A stretch of DNA of 16,406 nucleotides from Gudongella sp049310905 (GTDB lineage Bacteria; Bacillota; Clostridia; Tissierellales; Tissierellaceae), in NCBI RefSeq assembly GCF_049310905.1, contig NZ_JBMEMN010000048.1, positions 1 through 16,406 on the forward strand, written 5' to 3'. The notes under the pieces are model-generated. The model searched no databases. It was not told the origin of the DNA and worked only from the letters and a program-made list of their open reading frames with translations. Of the stretch, positions 4,675-11,738 are shown in pieces. Position 1 is the first letter of the stretch. Every line of letters begins with the position of its first letter. Both the position numbers and the translations under genes were made by a program.

Positions 4675-7248
4675 TCATCCTATCAGCAATTCTCCGTTTT
4701 CTGAATCGATGAGGATACTATCTCCATCCTTTAAGGTCCCCTTGATAATCTGTCTTGAAATTCTAGTCTCTATTTCCTTTTGAAGGAACCTTTTAACAGG
4801 CCTTGCTCCGTATTGGATAGAGTAAGATCTTGCAAGTATATTCTCTTTTGCTGCTTCCGTTACACTAATGTTGATATTTCTATCCTTAAGTCTCTTTTCG
4901 ATTTCAGAAATCTGAAGATCAATGATCTTGAATATCTCTTTTCTTTGAAGAGGCTTAAAGAGGACTACCTCGTCAATACGGTTTAAAAACTCAGGTCTAA
5001 AGGTCATTCTCATCTGGCTCATAACTCTGTCCCTTGTAGAGTCTTCAATGGTTCCATCCTCACCCAACCCTTCAAGCAAATACTCTGATCCAATATTAGA
5101 TGTCATGATAATAACAGTGTTTTTAAAATCAACCGTTCTACCCTGATTGTCAGTAAGCCTTCCATCATCAAGTACTTGAAGCAAAATATTGAATACATCC
5201 GGGTGAGCCTTTTCTATCTCATCAAAGAGAATCACTGAGTATGGTTTTCTTCTTACAGCCTCTGTCAGCTGACCTCCTTCATCGTATCCTACGTATCCTG
5301 GCGGAGCTCCCACAAGCCTAGATACGGAATGCTTCTCCATATATTCACTCATATCAATTCTGATTATATTCTTCTCATCATCAAACAATGTTTCAGTTAG
5401 AGCCTTGGAAAGCTCTGTTTTTCCTACACCAGTTGGTCCGAGAAATACAAAGCTACCTACTGGCCTGTTTATATCCTTGAGACCTGCTCTCGCACGAAGA
5501 ACTGCATCCACAACAGAATCAACTGCCTCATCCTGCCCGATAACCCTTCTGTGGAGTATTTCAGGGAGACCCAGCAATTTTTCTCTTTCTGTTGCCAGAA
5601 GCTTTGTAGTTGGAATTCCTGTCCACTTGGCAACTACTTCCGCGATTTCCTCTTCAGTCACTTCTTCCTTTAATAGCCTTCCCTCAACACGTTCCTTGTC
5701 CTGTGCTTCTTTTAGTCTTTTTTCCAAATCAACAAGTGTTCCATACTTAAGTTGCGAAAGTTTCTCAAGGTCATAATTCCTCTCTGCCTCTTCTATTTCT
5801 CTTTTAACCTTGTCTATCTCCTCTTTAATATCCTTCTCAGCAGATATTTCCTTTTTTTCTTCTTCCCACTGTGCCTTTAGAAGATCGAACTCTTCCTTAA
5901 GCTCTGCAAGTTCTTTTTCAAGCTTCTCAAGTCTCATTTTGGAGCCTTCGTCAGTCTCTTTTTTTAAGGCTTCTCTTTCTATCTCCAGCTGCAAAACTCT
6001 TCTTCTCACTTGATCTATCTCCACTGGCATCGAGTCTATTTCTGTCCTAATCATGGCTGAAGCTTCATCCATAAGATCTATTGCCTTATCCGGCAGGAAT
6101 CTATCAGAAATATATCTGTCTGAAAGCGTTGCTGCTGCAATTACTGAACCATCGGAAATTCTTATTCCATGGTGTATCTCATATTTTTCCTTCAGTCCTC
6201 GGAGTATTGATATGGTATCCTCAACTGTAGGTTCATTTACAAGGACTTTCTGGAATCTTCTTTCAAGGGCGGCATCCTTCTCAATATATTTTCTATACTC
6301 ATCGAGGGTTGTAGCTCCGATTGTATGAAGTTCTCCTCTTGCAAGCATTGGCTTCAATAGATTTCCTGCATCCATTGAGCCTTCGGCCTTTCCTGCTCCA
6401 ACAATATTGTGAAGTTCATCTATAAAGAGCAAGATTCTCCCTTCTGATTTTTGAATTTCAGAAAGTACAGCTTTAAGTCTTTCCTCAAACTCACCTCGGT
6501 ATTTTGCTCCCGCTACAAGTGCTCCCATATCCAGTGCAAATATTGTTTTATCCTTAAGTCCTTCCGGGACGTCACCGTTTACAATTCTTTGGGCCAGCCC
6601 TTCGACTATGGCCGTCTTTCCAACCCCAGGGTCGCCAATTAGAACTGGGTTGTTTTTAGTTCTTCTGGAAAGAATCCTTATCACATTTCTTACTTCAGAA
6701 TCTCTTCCAATTACCGGATCCATCTTTCCCTTTCTTGCTTCCTGGACCAGGTCCCTACCGAATCTTTCAAGAGCTTCGTAAGTCTCCTCGGGATTGTCTG
6801 ATGTTATTGTTTGACTTCCTCTGACTTTCATAAGGGATTGAAGAAATTCCTCTCTTGTAATTCCATATTCCTTAAATATGTCTCCTGAATGGGTTCCCTT
6901 TGAGGATAAAAGAGCAAGATAAAGGTGTTCAACACCAACATACTCGTCCTTGAATTTCTTTGTTTCCTCTTCAGCATCAACTAGCAGTTTTGAATATGAC
7001 CTTCCTGGATAGATACTCCCTCCCGTCTGTTTTGGAAGCTTTTCCAGTTTTTTATCCACAGCTTTTCTTATTTCTAAGGAATCTATCCCCATAATTGAAA
7101 GAACTCTGGGTATAAGCCCCTCATTACTTCTTAAAAGGGCTGCGTGCATATGAATTTCTGATAGCTCAGGATTTCCCAGTTCCATCGCTATGTTCTGGGA
7201 TTCCTGTACTGCCTCTATACTTTTTTGAGTGAATTTGTTTAAATCCAT
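4675..7248 (-). CDS. clpB: ATP-dependent chaperone ClpB (disaggregase)
   Basis: ClpB is a hexameric AAA+ protein that threads aggregated proteins through its pore, working with DnaK/DnaJ/GrpE in heat-shock recovery. The 857-residue product has the Clp N-domain (about 1-145), nucleotide-binding domain 1 with Walker A GDPGVGKT (205-212) and Walker B DEL (277-279), the coiled-coil middle domain (about 405-525, strongly charged), and domain 2 with Walker A GPTGVGKT (604-611). The middle domain separates it from ClpC and ClpA. The length matches the family. AGGAGG precedes the ATG at 7248 and overlaps the 14-base gap after dnaJ, so the two are one operon. The upstream promoter has a CtsR box, so CtsR control is likely. 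Confidence 0.97.
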   Translation of the reverse strand: MDLNKFTQKSIEAVQESQNIAMELGNPELSEIHMHAALLRSNEGLIPRVLSIMGIDSLEIRKAVDKKLEKLPKQTGGSIYPGRSYSKLLVDAEEETKKFKDEYVGVEHLYLALLSSKGTHSGDIFKEYGITREEFLQSLMKVRGSQTITSDNPEETYEALERFGRDLVQEARKGKMDPVIGRDSEVRNVIRILSRRTKNNPVLIGDPGVGKTAIVEGLAQRIVNGDVPEGLKDKTIFALDMGALVAGAKYRGEFEERLKAVLSEIQKSEGRILLFIDELHNIVGAGKAEGSMDAGNLLKPMLARGELHTIGATTLDEYRKYIEKDAALERRFQKVLVNEPTVEDTISILRGLKEKYEIHHGIRISDGSVIAAATLSDRYISDRFLPDKAIDLMDEASAMIRTEIDSMPVEIDQVRRRVLQLEIEREALKKETDEGSKMRLEKLEKELAELKEEFDLLKAQWEEEKKEISAEKDIKEEIDKVKREIEEAERNYDLEKLSQLKYGTLVDLEKRLKEAQDKERVEGRLLKEEVTEEEIAEVVAKWTGIPTTKLLATEREKLLGLPEILHRRVIGQDEAVDSVVDAVLRARAGLKDINRPVGSFVFLGPTGVGKTELSKALTETLFDDEKNIIRIDMSEYMEKHSVSRLVGAPPGYVGYDEGGQLTEAVRRKPYSVILFDEIEKAHPDVFNILLQVLDDGRLTDNQGRTVDFKNTVIIMTSNIGSEYLLEGLGEDGTIEDSTRDRVMSQMRMTFRPEFLNRIDEVVLFKPLQRKEIFKIIDLQISEIEKRLKDRNINISVTEAAKENILARSYSIQYGARPVKRFLQKEIETRISRQIIKGTLKDGDSILIDSENGELLIG

Positions 7249-7262
7249 CCCTATTCCTCCTG

Positions 7263-8201
7263 TTACTCTTTTCTTGGATTGTATTTAACTTCTTCTTTAA
7301 GTTTCTTGTATAATTTTTTCTCTTTCTCACTTAATTCTGGTGGATTTACAATCAGAAGTTCAATGTAGAGATCCCCCTTGTTCTTCTTTAAATCCACAAA
7401 GCCTTTTCCGGGAAGTCTCATTCTTGTACCACTTGTTAATCCCTCTGGAATGTCTACCTTGATTTTGCCGCTTAGGGTCTGGACCACTACTTTTTCTCCC
7501 AGAGCTGCTTCCCAAGGAAGAACTGGGACTCTCTTAATAATATCCAGTCCTTCAAGCCTCATATCCTTGGATTCTTTGATGTTTATCTTAAACAGGATAT
7601 CTCCATCAATTCCCCATTTGTCACCCTTGACCTTGATTTTCTTTCCAGAGGTGATTCCCTTTGGTACCTTTACAGTCATCTTCTTGGTGACTCCTCCCAT
7701 ATTAAGGGACACTTCCCTGGAAACTCCATTGTATGCTTCTTCAATTGAAATGGTGAGTTCTGATTCATAGGATTGTCTGGGAGCTCTTCGAGACCCTGCG
7801 CTTGATCTTGCACCGAACATGTCTCCCATGTCAAAGCCTCCCCTTCCACCTGCTCCTCCAAATATCAGATTGAAGAAATCAGAGAAGTCCGTACCATCAT
7901 CAGATGTATAGGTATACTGGGTTCCGCCACCAAAATTTCCAAAACCAAATTGAGAAGGATCGAATTGCTGACCATTTGAAAAACCGTACTGTCCAATTTG
8001 GTCGAATTGCTTTCTCTTATTTTCATCACCGAGGACCTCGTATGCTTCGTTGACTTCCTTGAACTTTTCCTGTGCTATATCATCATTTGGATGTAAATCC
8101 GGGTGATACTTCTTTGCAAGCTTCCTATATGATTTTTTTATTTCATCCTGGCTTGCAGACTTGTCCACTTCCAGAATCTTATAATAATCTTTATATTCCA
8201 T
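7263..8201 (-). CDS. DnaJ-class (CbpA-type) J-domain co-chaperone
   Basis: This is a type B Hsp40 without the zinc-finger domain. It would stimulate DnaK and hand over clients, here probably to the DnaK-ClpB disaggregation pathway. The 312-residue product has a J domain (about 1-70, HPD at 33-35), a Gly/Phe-rich linker (about 72-130, with FGFGNFGGG and GGAGGRGGFDMGD) and the two beta-sandwich C-terminal domains (about 140-305). The cysteine repeats of classical DnaJ are absent, so this is closer to CbpA than to the DnaJ of the hrcA-grpE-dnaK-dnaJ operon. GGAG lies 8 bases before the ATG at 8201. It is the first gene of the operon with clpB and is preceded by a CtsR box and a good promoter. 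Confidence 0.95.
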   Translation of the reverse strand: MEYKDYYKILEVDKSASQDEIKKSYRKLAKKYHPDLHPNDDIAQEKFKEVNEAYEVLGDENKRKQFDQIGQYGFSNGQQFDPSQFGFGNFGGGTQYTYTSDDGTDFSDFFNLIFGGAGGRGGFDMGDMFGARSSAGSRRAPRQSYESELTISIEEAYNGVSREVSLNMGGVTKKMTVKVPKGITSGKKIKVKGDKWGIDGDILFKINIKESKDMRLEGLDIIKRVPVLPWEAALGEKVVVQTLSGKIKVDIPEGLTSGTRMRLPGKGFVDLKKNKGDLYIELLIVNPPELSEKEKKLYKKLKEEVKYNPRKE

Positions 8202-8234
8202 AAAATCATCTCCATCCCAACTGGTCTCTATCCA

Positions 8235-8251
8235 TCTGACCTTCTTTGACC
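8235..8251 (-). promoter_or_regulatory. CtsR operator of the dnaJ-clpB operon
   Basis: On the minus strand the site reads GGTCAAA-GAA-GGTCAGA. The CtsR heptad direct repeat is GGTCAAA-NAN-GGTCAAA, so it differs at one base of 14. It begins a few bases after the predicted transcription start, where a bound repressor would block transcription. CtsR is the class III heat-shock repressor of Firmicutes. Confidence 0.85.
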
Positions 8252-8263
8252 TTTGTTGATTAT

Positions 8264-8292
8264 ATTATATTAAATTTATGTAAGAATTTCAA
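8264..8292 (-). promoter_or_regulatory. Sigma-A promoter of dnaJ-clpB
   Basis: Minus strand: TTGAAA (8292-8287), a 17-bp spacer, TATAAT (8269-8264). A second TATAAT overlaps it at 8264-8259. The start would fall near 8257, just before the CtsR box. Confidence 0.82.
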
Positions 8293-8312
8293 TACTAATA
8301 TACCCTGCTTTA

Positions 8313-8354
8313 GAAAAAAATCAACCCTGCCGTATTAATGATACCCGGCAGGGT
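8313..8354 (-). terminator. Terminator of the copA-copZ-csoR operon
   Basis: On the minus strand ACCCTGCCG (8354-8346) pairs with CGGCAGGGT (8332-8324), nine perfect pairs, followed by TGATTTTTTT. It starts 5 bases after the csoR stop, marking csoR as the last gene of the copper operon. Confidence 0.88.
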
Positions 8355-8359
8355 CGTCC

Positions 8360-8638
8360 TTATTTGATATACTTGTCTATAATTGTTATTATCTCATTTA
8401 TTTTCTCTTCTCCCTGATCCTCACCTTCAAGAATGGCATCTGCCACGCAGGTTCTGATGTGACCATTCAGCACGTCAATATTTGCCTTCTTCAATAGACC
8501 GATAATGGAAAGGATTTGTGTTGAGATATCCACACAATACCTATCCTCTTCTATCATTCTGATAATTCCGTCCACCTGGCCTCTTGCTGTCTTAAGCTTT
8601 TTTAGTGAAGTTTCCTTCCCCTGGTTCACATTCGTCAT
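8360..8638 (-). CDS. csoR: CsoR-family copper-sensing repressor
   Basis: CsoR proteins are all-helical tetramers that bind an operator and release it on binding Cu(I). The 92-residue product carries the Cu(I) ligand set C35, H60, C64 (RYCVDI and NGHIRTCV), with Y34 beside the first Cys. The ATG at 8638 is abutted by AGGAG with no spacing, whereas the in-frame GTG at 8629 (codon 4) lies 9 bases from it and may be the true start (89 residues). The copZ stop lies 3 bases before the ATG, so coupled translation from the ATG is also possible. It is the last gene of the copA-copZ-csoR operon and probably represses it through the palindrome at 11249-11265. Confidence 0.93.
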   Translation of the reverse strand: MTNVNQGKETSLKKLKTARGQVDGIIRMIEEDRYCVDISTQILSIIGLLKKANIDVLNGHIRTCVADAILEGEDQGEEKINEIITIIDKYIK

Positions 8639-8641
8639 CTC

Positions 8642-8848
8642 CTATTCTATTTCTTTGACTTCATAGCCTGCATCATCAACAGCCTCTATAAGAAGATTGT
8701 CCTGTAGATTATCTCCCTCTACCTCAACTTTGCCAGTTGAAAGGTCCACAACTACATCCTGAACTCCGTCAACTCCTGAAAGTGACTTCTTTACTGCCAT
8801 CTCACAATGTCCACAAGTCATACCTTCCACCATCATCATTTTTTTCAT
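8642..8848 (-). CDS. copZ: Copper chaperone CopZ (HMA domain)
   Basis: A small cytoplasmic Cu(I) carrier that hands copper to the N-terminal domains of CopA. The 68-residue product is a single ferredoxin-like HMA domain with the metal motif MTCGHC (10-15). The loop residues and the C-terminal VDDAGYEVKEIE are typical. Both metal cysteines are encoded as Cys, in contrast to the second domain of the neighbouring CopA. AGGAGGAG lies before the ATG at 8848. The gene starts 16 bases after the copA stop and ends 3 bases before csoR, so the three are one transcript. Confidence 0.95.
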   Translation of the reverse strand: MKKMMMVEGMTCGHCEMAVKKSLSGVDGVQDVVVDLSTGKVEVEGDNLQDNLLIEAVDDAGYEVKEIE

Positions 8849-8864
8849 TATAGTCTCCTCCTGT

Positions 8865-11231
8865 TTATTTAAAATTTCTTAACCTTAACGAGTTTGAAAC
8901 AACTGATACTGAACTAAATGCCATCGCCGCACCTGCAACCATTGGATTCAGAAATCCAAGCGCTGCAAATGGAATACCAAGTGTATTGTAGAAGAATGCC
9001 CAGAACAGGTTCTGCTTTATTGTCCTCATTGTTCTGTGGCTCAACCTTATGGCTGTAACAACGCCTTCAAGGTCTCCTCTCATAAGTGTTATGTCTGCTG
9101 CCTCCATTGCTACATCTGTACCTGTACCTATTGCAAATCCAACATCAGCTGCTGCCAATGCAGGAGCGTCGTTTATACCGTCTCCTACCATTCCAACATG
9201 AATACCCTGTGATTTCAGCTTTTCAACCTCACTTGCCTTGTCCTCGGGAAGTACATCTGCCAATACATTTTTTATACCTACCTGAGAGGCTATGGCCTTT
9301 GCAGTCCTTTCGTTGTCACCGGTAATCATATAAACCTGCAGTCCCATGTTCTGAAGCTCCCTAATGGCTGCCTGTGAAGTCTCCTTGATCCCATCTGCCA
9401 CTGCGATTATTCCTGAAAACTTCTTGTCCACAGCTACAAGCATGGCAGTCTTGCCTTCCATTTCAAGCTTTTTGATTTCTTCTTCCTTGCTTGAAACATC
9501 TACATTGTTCTCAATCATAAGCTTCCTGTTTCCTATTAATACTTCCTTTTTTTCAAACTTGGCCTGAAGACCTTTTCCGGGAACTGCTGAGAAGCTTTCC
9601 GCTTCCTTAAGCTTTAATCCATCTTCCTCGGCTCTCCTCACTATGGCCTCTCCCAGTGGATGCTCTGAAGTCTTTTCAACTGATGCAGCTGTTCTTAGGA
9701 TTTCTTCCTGTGATCCTTCAAATACAACTATGTCAGTTACATCCGGCTTTCCTTTTGTTATGGTACCGGTTTTGTCAAATATTATTGCATCCATCTTATG
9801 GGCACTTTCAAGATGTTCTCCTGACTTGATCAGGATTCCATTTTCTGCGCCCTTGCCTGTACCGACCATAATGGCTGTTGGTGTAGCTAGGCCAAGAGCA
9901 CAGGGACATGCGATTACAAGTATTGCCACAGCATTGATAAGACCTGTATTGAAACTATCAATAAAATTGAATGCAAGGAATGTAATCAATGCAATTACTA
10001 TAACAACAGGTACAAATATCCCGGATATCTTATCTGCCAGTCTCTGAACAGGAGCTTTAGAACCCTGGGCATCTTCAACCAGCTTTATGATTTGAGATAG
10101 AACGGTGTCCTTGCCGATTTTTCTCGCTTCAAATCTGAAGGATCCAAATTTGTTTATGGTAGCACCAACTACCTGATCTCCTTCCCCTTTATCAACCGGC
10201 ATGCTTTCACCGGTTATCATGGATTCATCAAGAGATGAGCTTCCCTGGACGATTACACCATCGACCGGCACCTTTTCGCCGGGCTTTACAATAATTATAT
10301 CTCCCACCTGAAGATTCTCAATTGCAACTTCCACTTCTTCGCCATCCTTGAAAATCCTTGCAGTCTTTGGCTGTAGGCCCATCAATTTCTTGATGGCTTC
10401 CGATGTCTTTCCTTTGGCTACTGCTTCAAAGGTTTTGCCAAGAAGTATCAGGGTGATTATTACTGCAGCTGCTTCGAAATAGTATTCGTGTACACCTGTA
10501 AAAACATTATAGACACTGTAGAAGTACGCTGCCGATGTTCCCATTGCAATCAGAACATCCATGTTGGCTCCCCCACCTCTTAGTGACTTGTAAGCACCGC
10601 TGTAAAATCTATAACCTATTATAAACTGTACGGGTGTTGCAAGTGCCCATTGGAAATATCCATTGGTAAGGATGTTCATCTCTCCTGCCATGTGATAAAA
10701 CATTGCAATGAACAATGGCAATGTCAATATCGCTGATATTATAAATGATCTCTTAAGTGACTTTATTTCCTTTTCCCGACGTTCCTTTTCCTTGTCTGAA
10801 GATGCTTCCTTTTCAACTTCAGCCTTGTATCCCGCACTCCTTATTGCTTCAATAAACTGGGAATCTTCAAATAGGCCTGATGGAAATTCCACCACCGCCT
10901 TGTTTGTGGATATGTTTACATTAGCTGATGTTACTCCTTCCAGTTTGTTTAGGGCTTTCTCCACCCTGGCTGAACAGGAGCTTCAGGTCATACCTTCAAC
11001 AAGAAGAGTTCTCTTCTCTGGAGGTACGTCATAGCCTGTCTTCTTTATTGTATTGACTATATCATTCTTGTGAACTTTTTCTTCATCATATCTTACTGTT
11101 GCCTTGTTTGTGGATAGGTTGACATTTGCCTGAGCAACACCTTCAACCTTGGACAGGGACTTCTCTATCCTGGCTGAGCAGGCTGCGCATGTCATTCCGA
11201 CAACATCAACAGTTAGCCTTTTGTTAGCCAT
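8865..11231 (-). CDS. copA: Copper-exporting P1B-type ATPase CopA, apparent selenoprotein (TGA = Sec83)
   Basis: CopA is a membrane P-type ATPase that exports Cu(I) using ATP. Read through one in-frame TGA (10983-10985), the frame gives 788 residues, the normal length for a two-domain CopA. In order: HMA1 with GMTCAACS (C15, C18), HMA2 with GMTUSSCS (U83, C86), transmembrane helices, actuator motif TGES, the membrane CPC (442-444) copper site, phosphorylation DKTGT (D486), SEHPLG of the nucleotide-binding domain, GDGIND, and C-terminal helices. The TGA sits exactly where HMA2 needs its first Cys, with an intact frame and conserved residues on both sides. A SECIS-like hairpin follows. AAAGGA precedes the ATG at 11231. 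A simple nonsense mutation (Cys to TGA) is the alternative; the ORF from the GTG at 10964 alone would cut HMA2 in half. Confidence 0.9.
10951..10967 (-). promoter_or_regulatory. Candidate bacterial SECIS hairpin in copA mRNA
   Basis: Sixteen bases after the TGA, AGGGT (10967-10963) pairs with GCCCT (10955-10951), including one G-U pair, around the 7-nt loop GGAGAAA. The loop begins 21 nt after the UGA and starts with two G, as bacterial SECIS rules require. A competing stem CCTG-TTCAGC-CAGG lies closer to the UGA. The stem is short, so this is only consistent with Sec, not proof. Confidence 0.5.
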
Positions 11232-11248
11232 GGTATCATCCTTTCTTT

Positions 11249-11265
11249 ACCCCCTCCCCGGGGGT
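11249..11265. promoter_or_regulatory. Putative CsoR operator upstream of copA
   Basis: ACCCCC-TCCCC-GGGGGT is a perfect 6-bp GC inverted repeat with a 5-bp GC-only centre, in an otherwise AT-rich intergenic region. CsoR operators are pseudo-palindromes with such G/C runs flanked by TA-rich ends. It lies about 8 bases past the predicted copA start and 18 bases before the ATG. The link to CsoR is inferred from its shape and from csoR being in the same operon. Confidence 0.72.
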
Positions 11266-11279
11266 CTGTGTATACTTCA

Positions 11280-11308
11280 ATAATAACATCCCCGGACTGA
11301 CTTGTCAA
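11280..11308 (-). promoter_or_regulatory. Sigma-A promoter of copA-copZ-csoR
   Basis: Minus strand: TTGACA (11308-11303), a 17-bp spacer, TATTAT (11285-11280). The start is expected near 11273, just before the GC palindrome. Confidence 0.82.
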
Positions 11309-11368
11309 CACTCTATAATAGGGATTCCATGCCATATAATCCATTTTTGTATTATCATCAAAAAAACC

Positions 11369-11397
11369 TTGCATTCTTGTAGGAAATGTAATATTCT
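11369..11397 (+). promoter_or_regulatory. Putative promoter of feoA-feoB
   Basis: TTGCAT (11369-11374), a 17-bp spacer and TATTCT (11392-11397) give a moderate sigma-A match with a start near 11404. A Fur-type box follows. An alternative TATATA overlaps just downstream. Confidence 0.55.
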
Positions 11398-11413
11398 ATA
11401 TATGAGATACAAA

Positions 11414-11428
11414 TGATAATAGTTATCA
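11414..11428 (+). promoter_or_regulatory. Fur box of the feo operon
   Basis: TGATAAT-A-GTTATCA matches the 7-1-7 Fur inverted repeat (TGATAATNATTATCA) at all but one base. It lies about 10 bases past the predicted start and 43 bases before the feoA ATG. Iron-loaded Fur would repress the operon. Confidence 0.82.
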
Positions 11429-11470
11429 AGACATTCCAGTAATTTACATAGAAAGGTGTTGAATTGCACT

Positions 11471-11689
11471 ATGGTACTTTCAGGAATTAAGAAGAATGAC
11501 AAGTGCAGAATAAAACAAGTAGTTGGCGGAGGTCATGCCAGAAAAAGACTTTATGAATTAGGTCTTAACAGTGGAGCTGAGTTGAAAATGGTTAAGAATG
11601 ATTTTGGACCGATAATAATCTCTATGTCAGGTCACAAGCTTGCAATTGGTAGAGGCCTTGCTTCACATATTGAAGTGGAGAAGGAGTAA
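11471..11689 (+). CDS. feoA: Ferrous iron transport accessory protein FeoA
   Basis: FeoA is a small SH3-like cytoplasmic protein that assists FeoB in Fe(II) uptake. From the ATG at 11471 the product is 72 residues, near the usual 75, with the conserved GGGHARKRLYELGL segment and C-terminal AIGRGLASHIEVE. Starts at the GTG 11456 or TTG 11459 would add up to five residues and sit on top of the AAAGGTG site (11452-11457). The ATG is 13 bases from that site, which is long, so the exact start is uncertain. The gene is followed by feoB after 49 bases and is the first gene of a Fur-regulated operon. Confidence 0.92.
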   Translation: MVLSGIKKNDKCRIKQVVGGGHARKRLYELGLNSGAELKMVKNDFGPIIISMSGHKLAIGRGLASHIEVEKE

Positions 11690-11738
11690 TTTTTTTGTTT
11701 TTAGTTGATAATCAATTTCAACGAGGAGGACACAATTC

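Noticed and set aside
10983..11231. A separate 82-residue copper chaperone followed by a distinct CopA ORF starting at GTG 10964
   Set aside because: The second ORF would begin inside HMA2 without a ribosome binding site, and the frame is identical across the TGA. A single Sec-containing CopA is more consistent, although the 82-residue product could form when the TGA acts as a stop.
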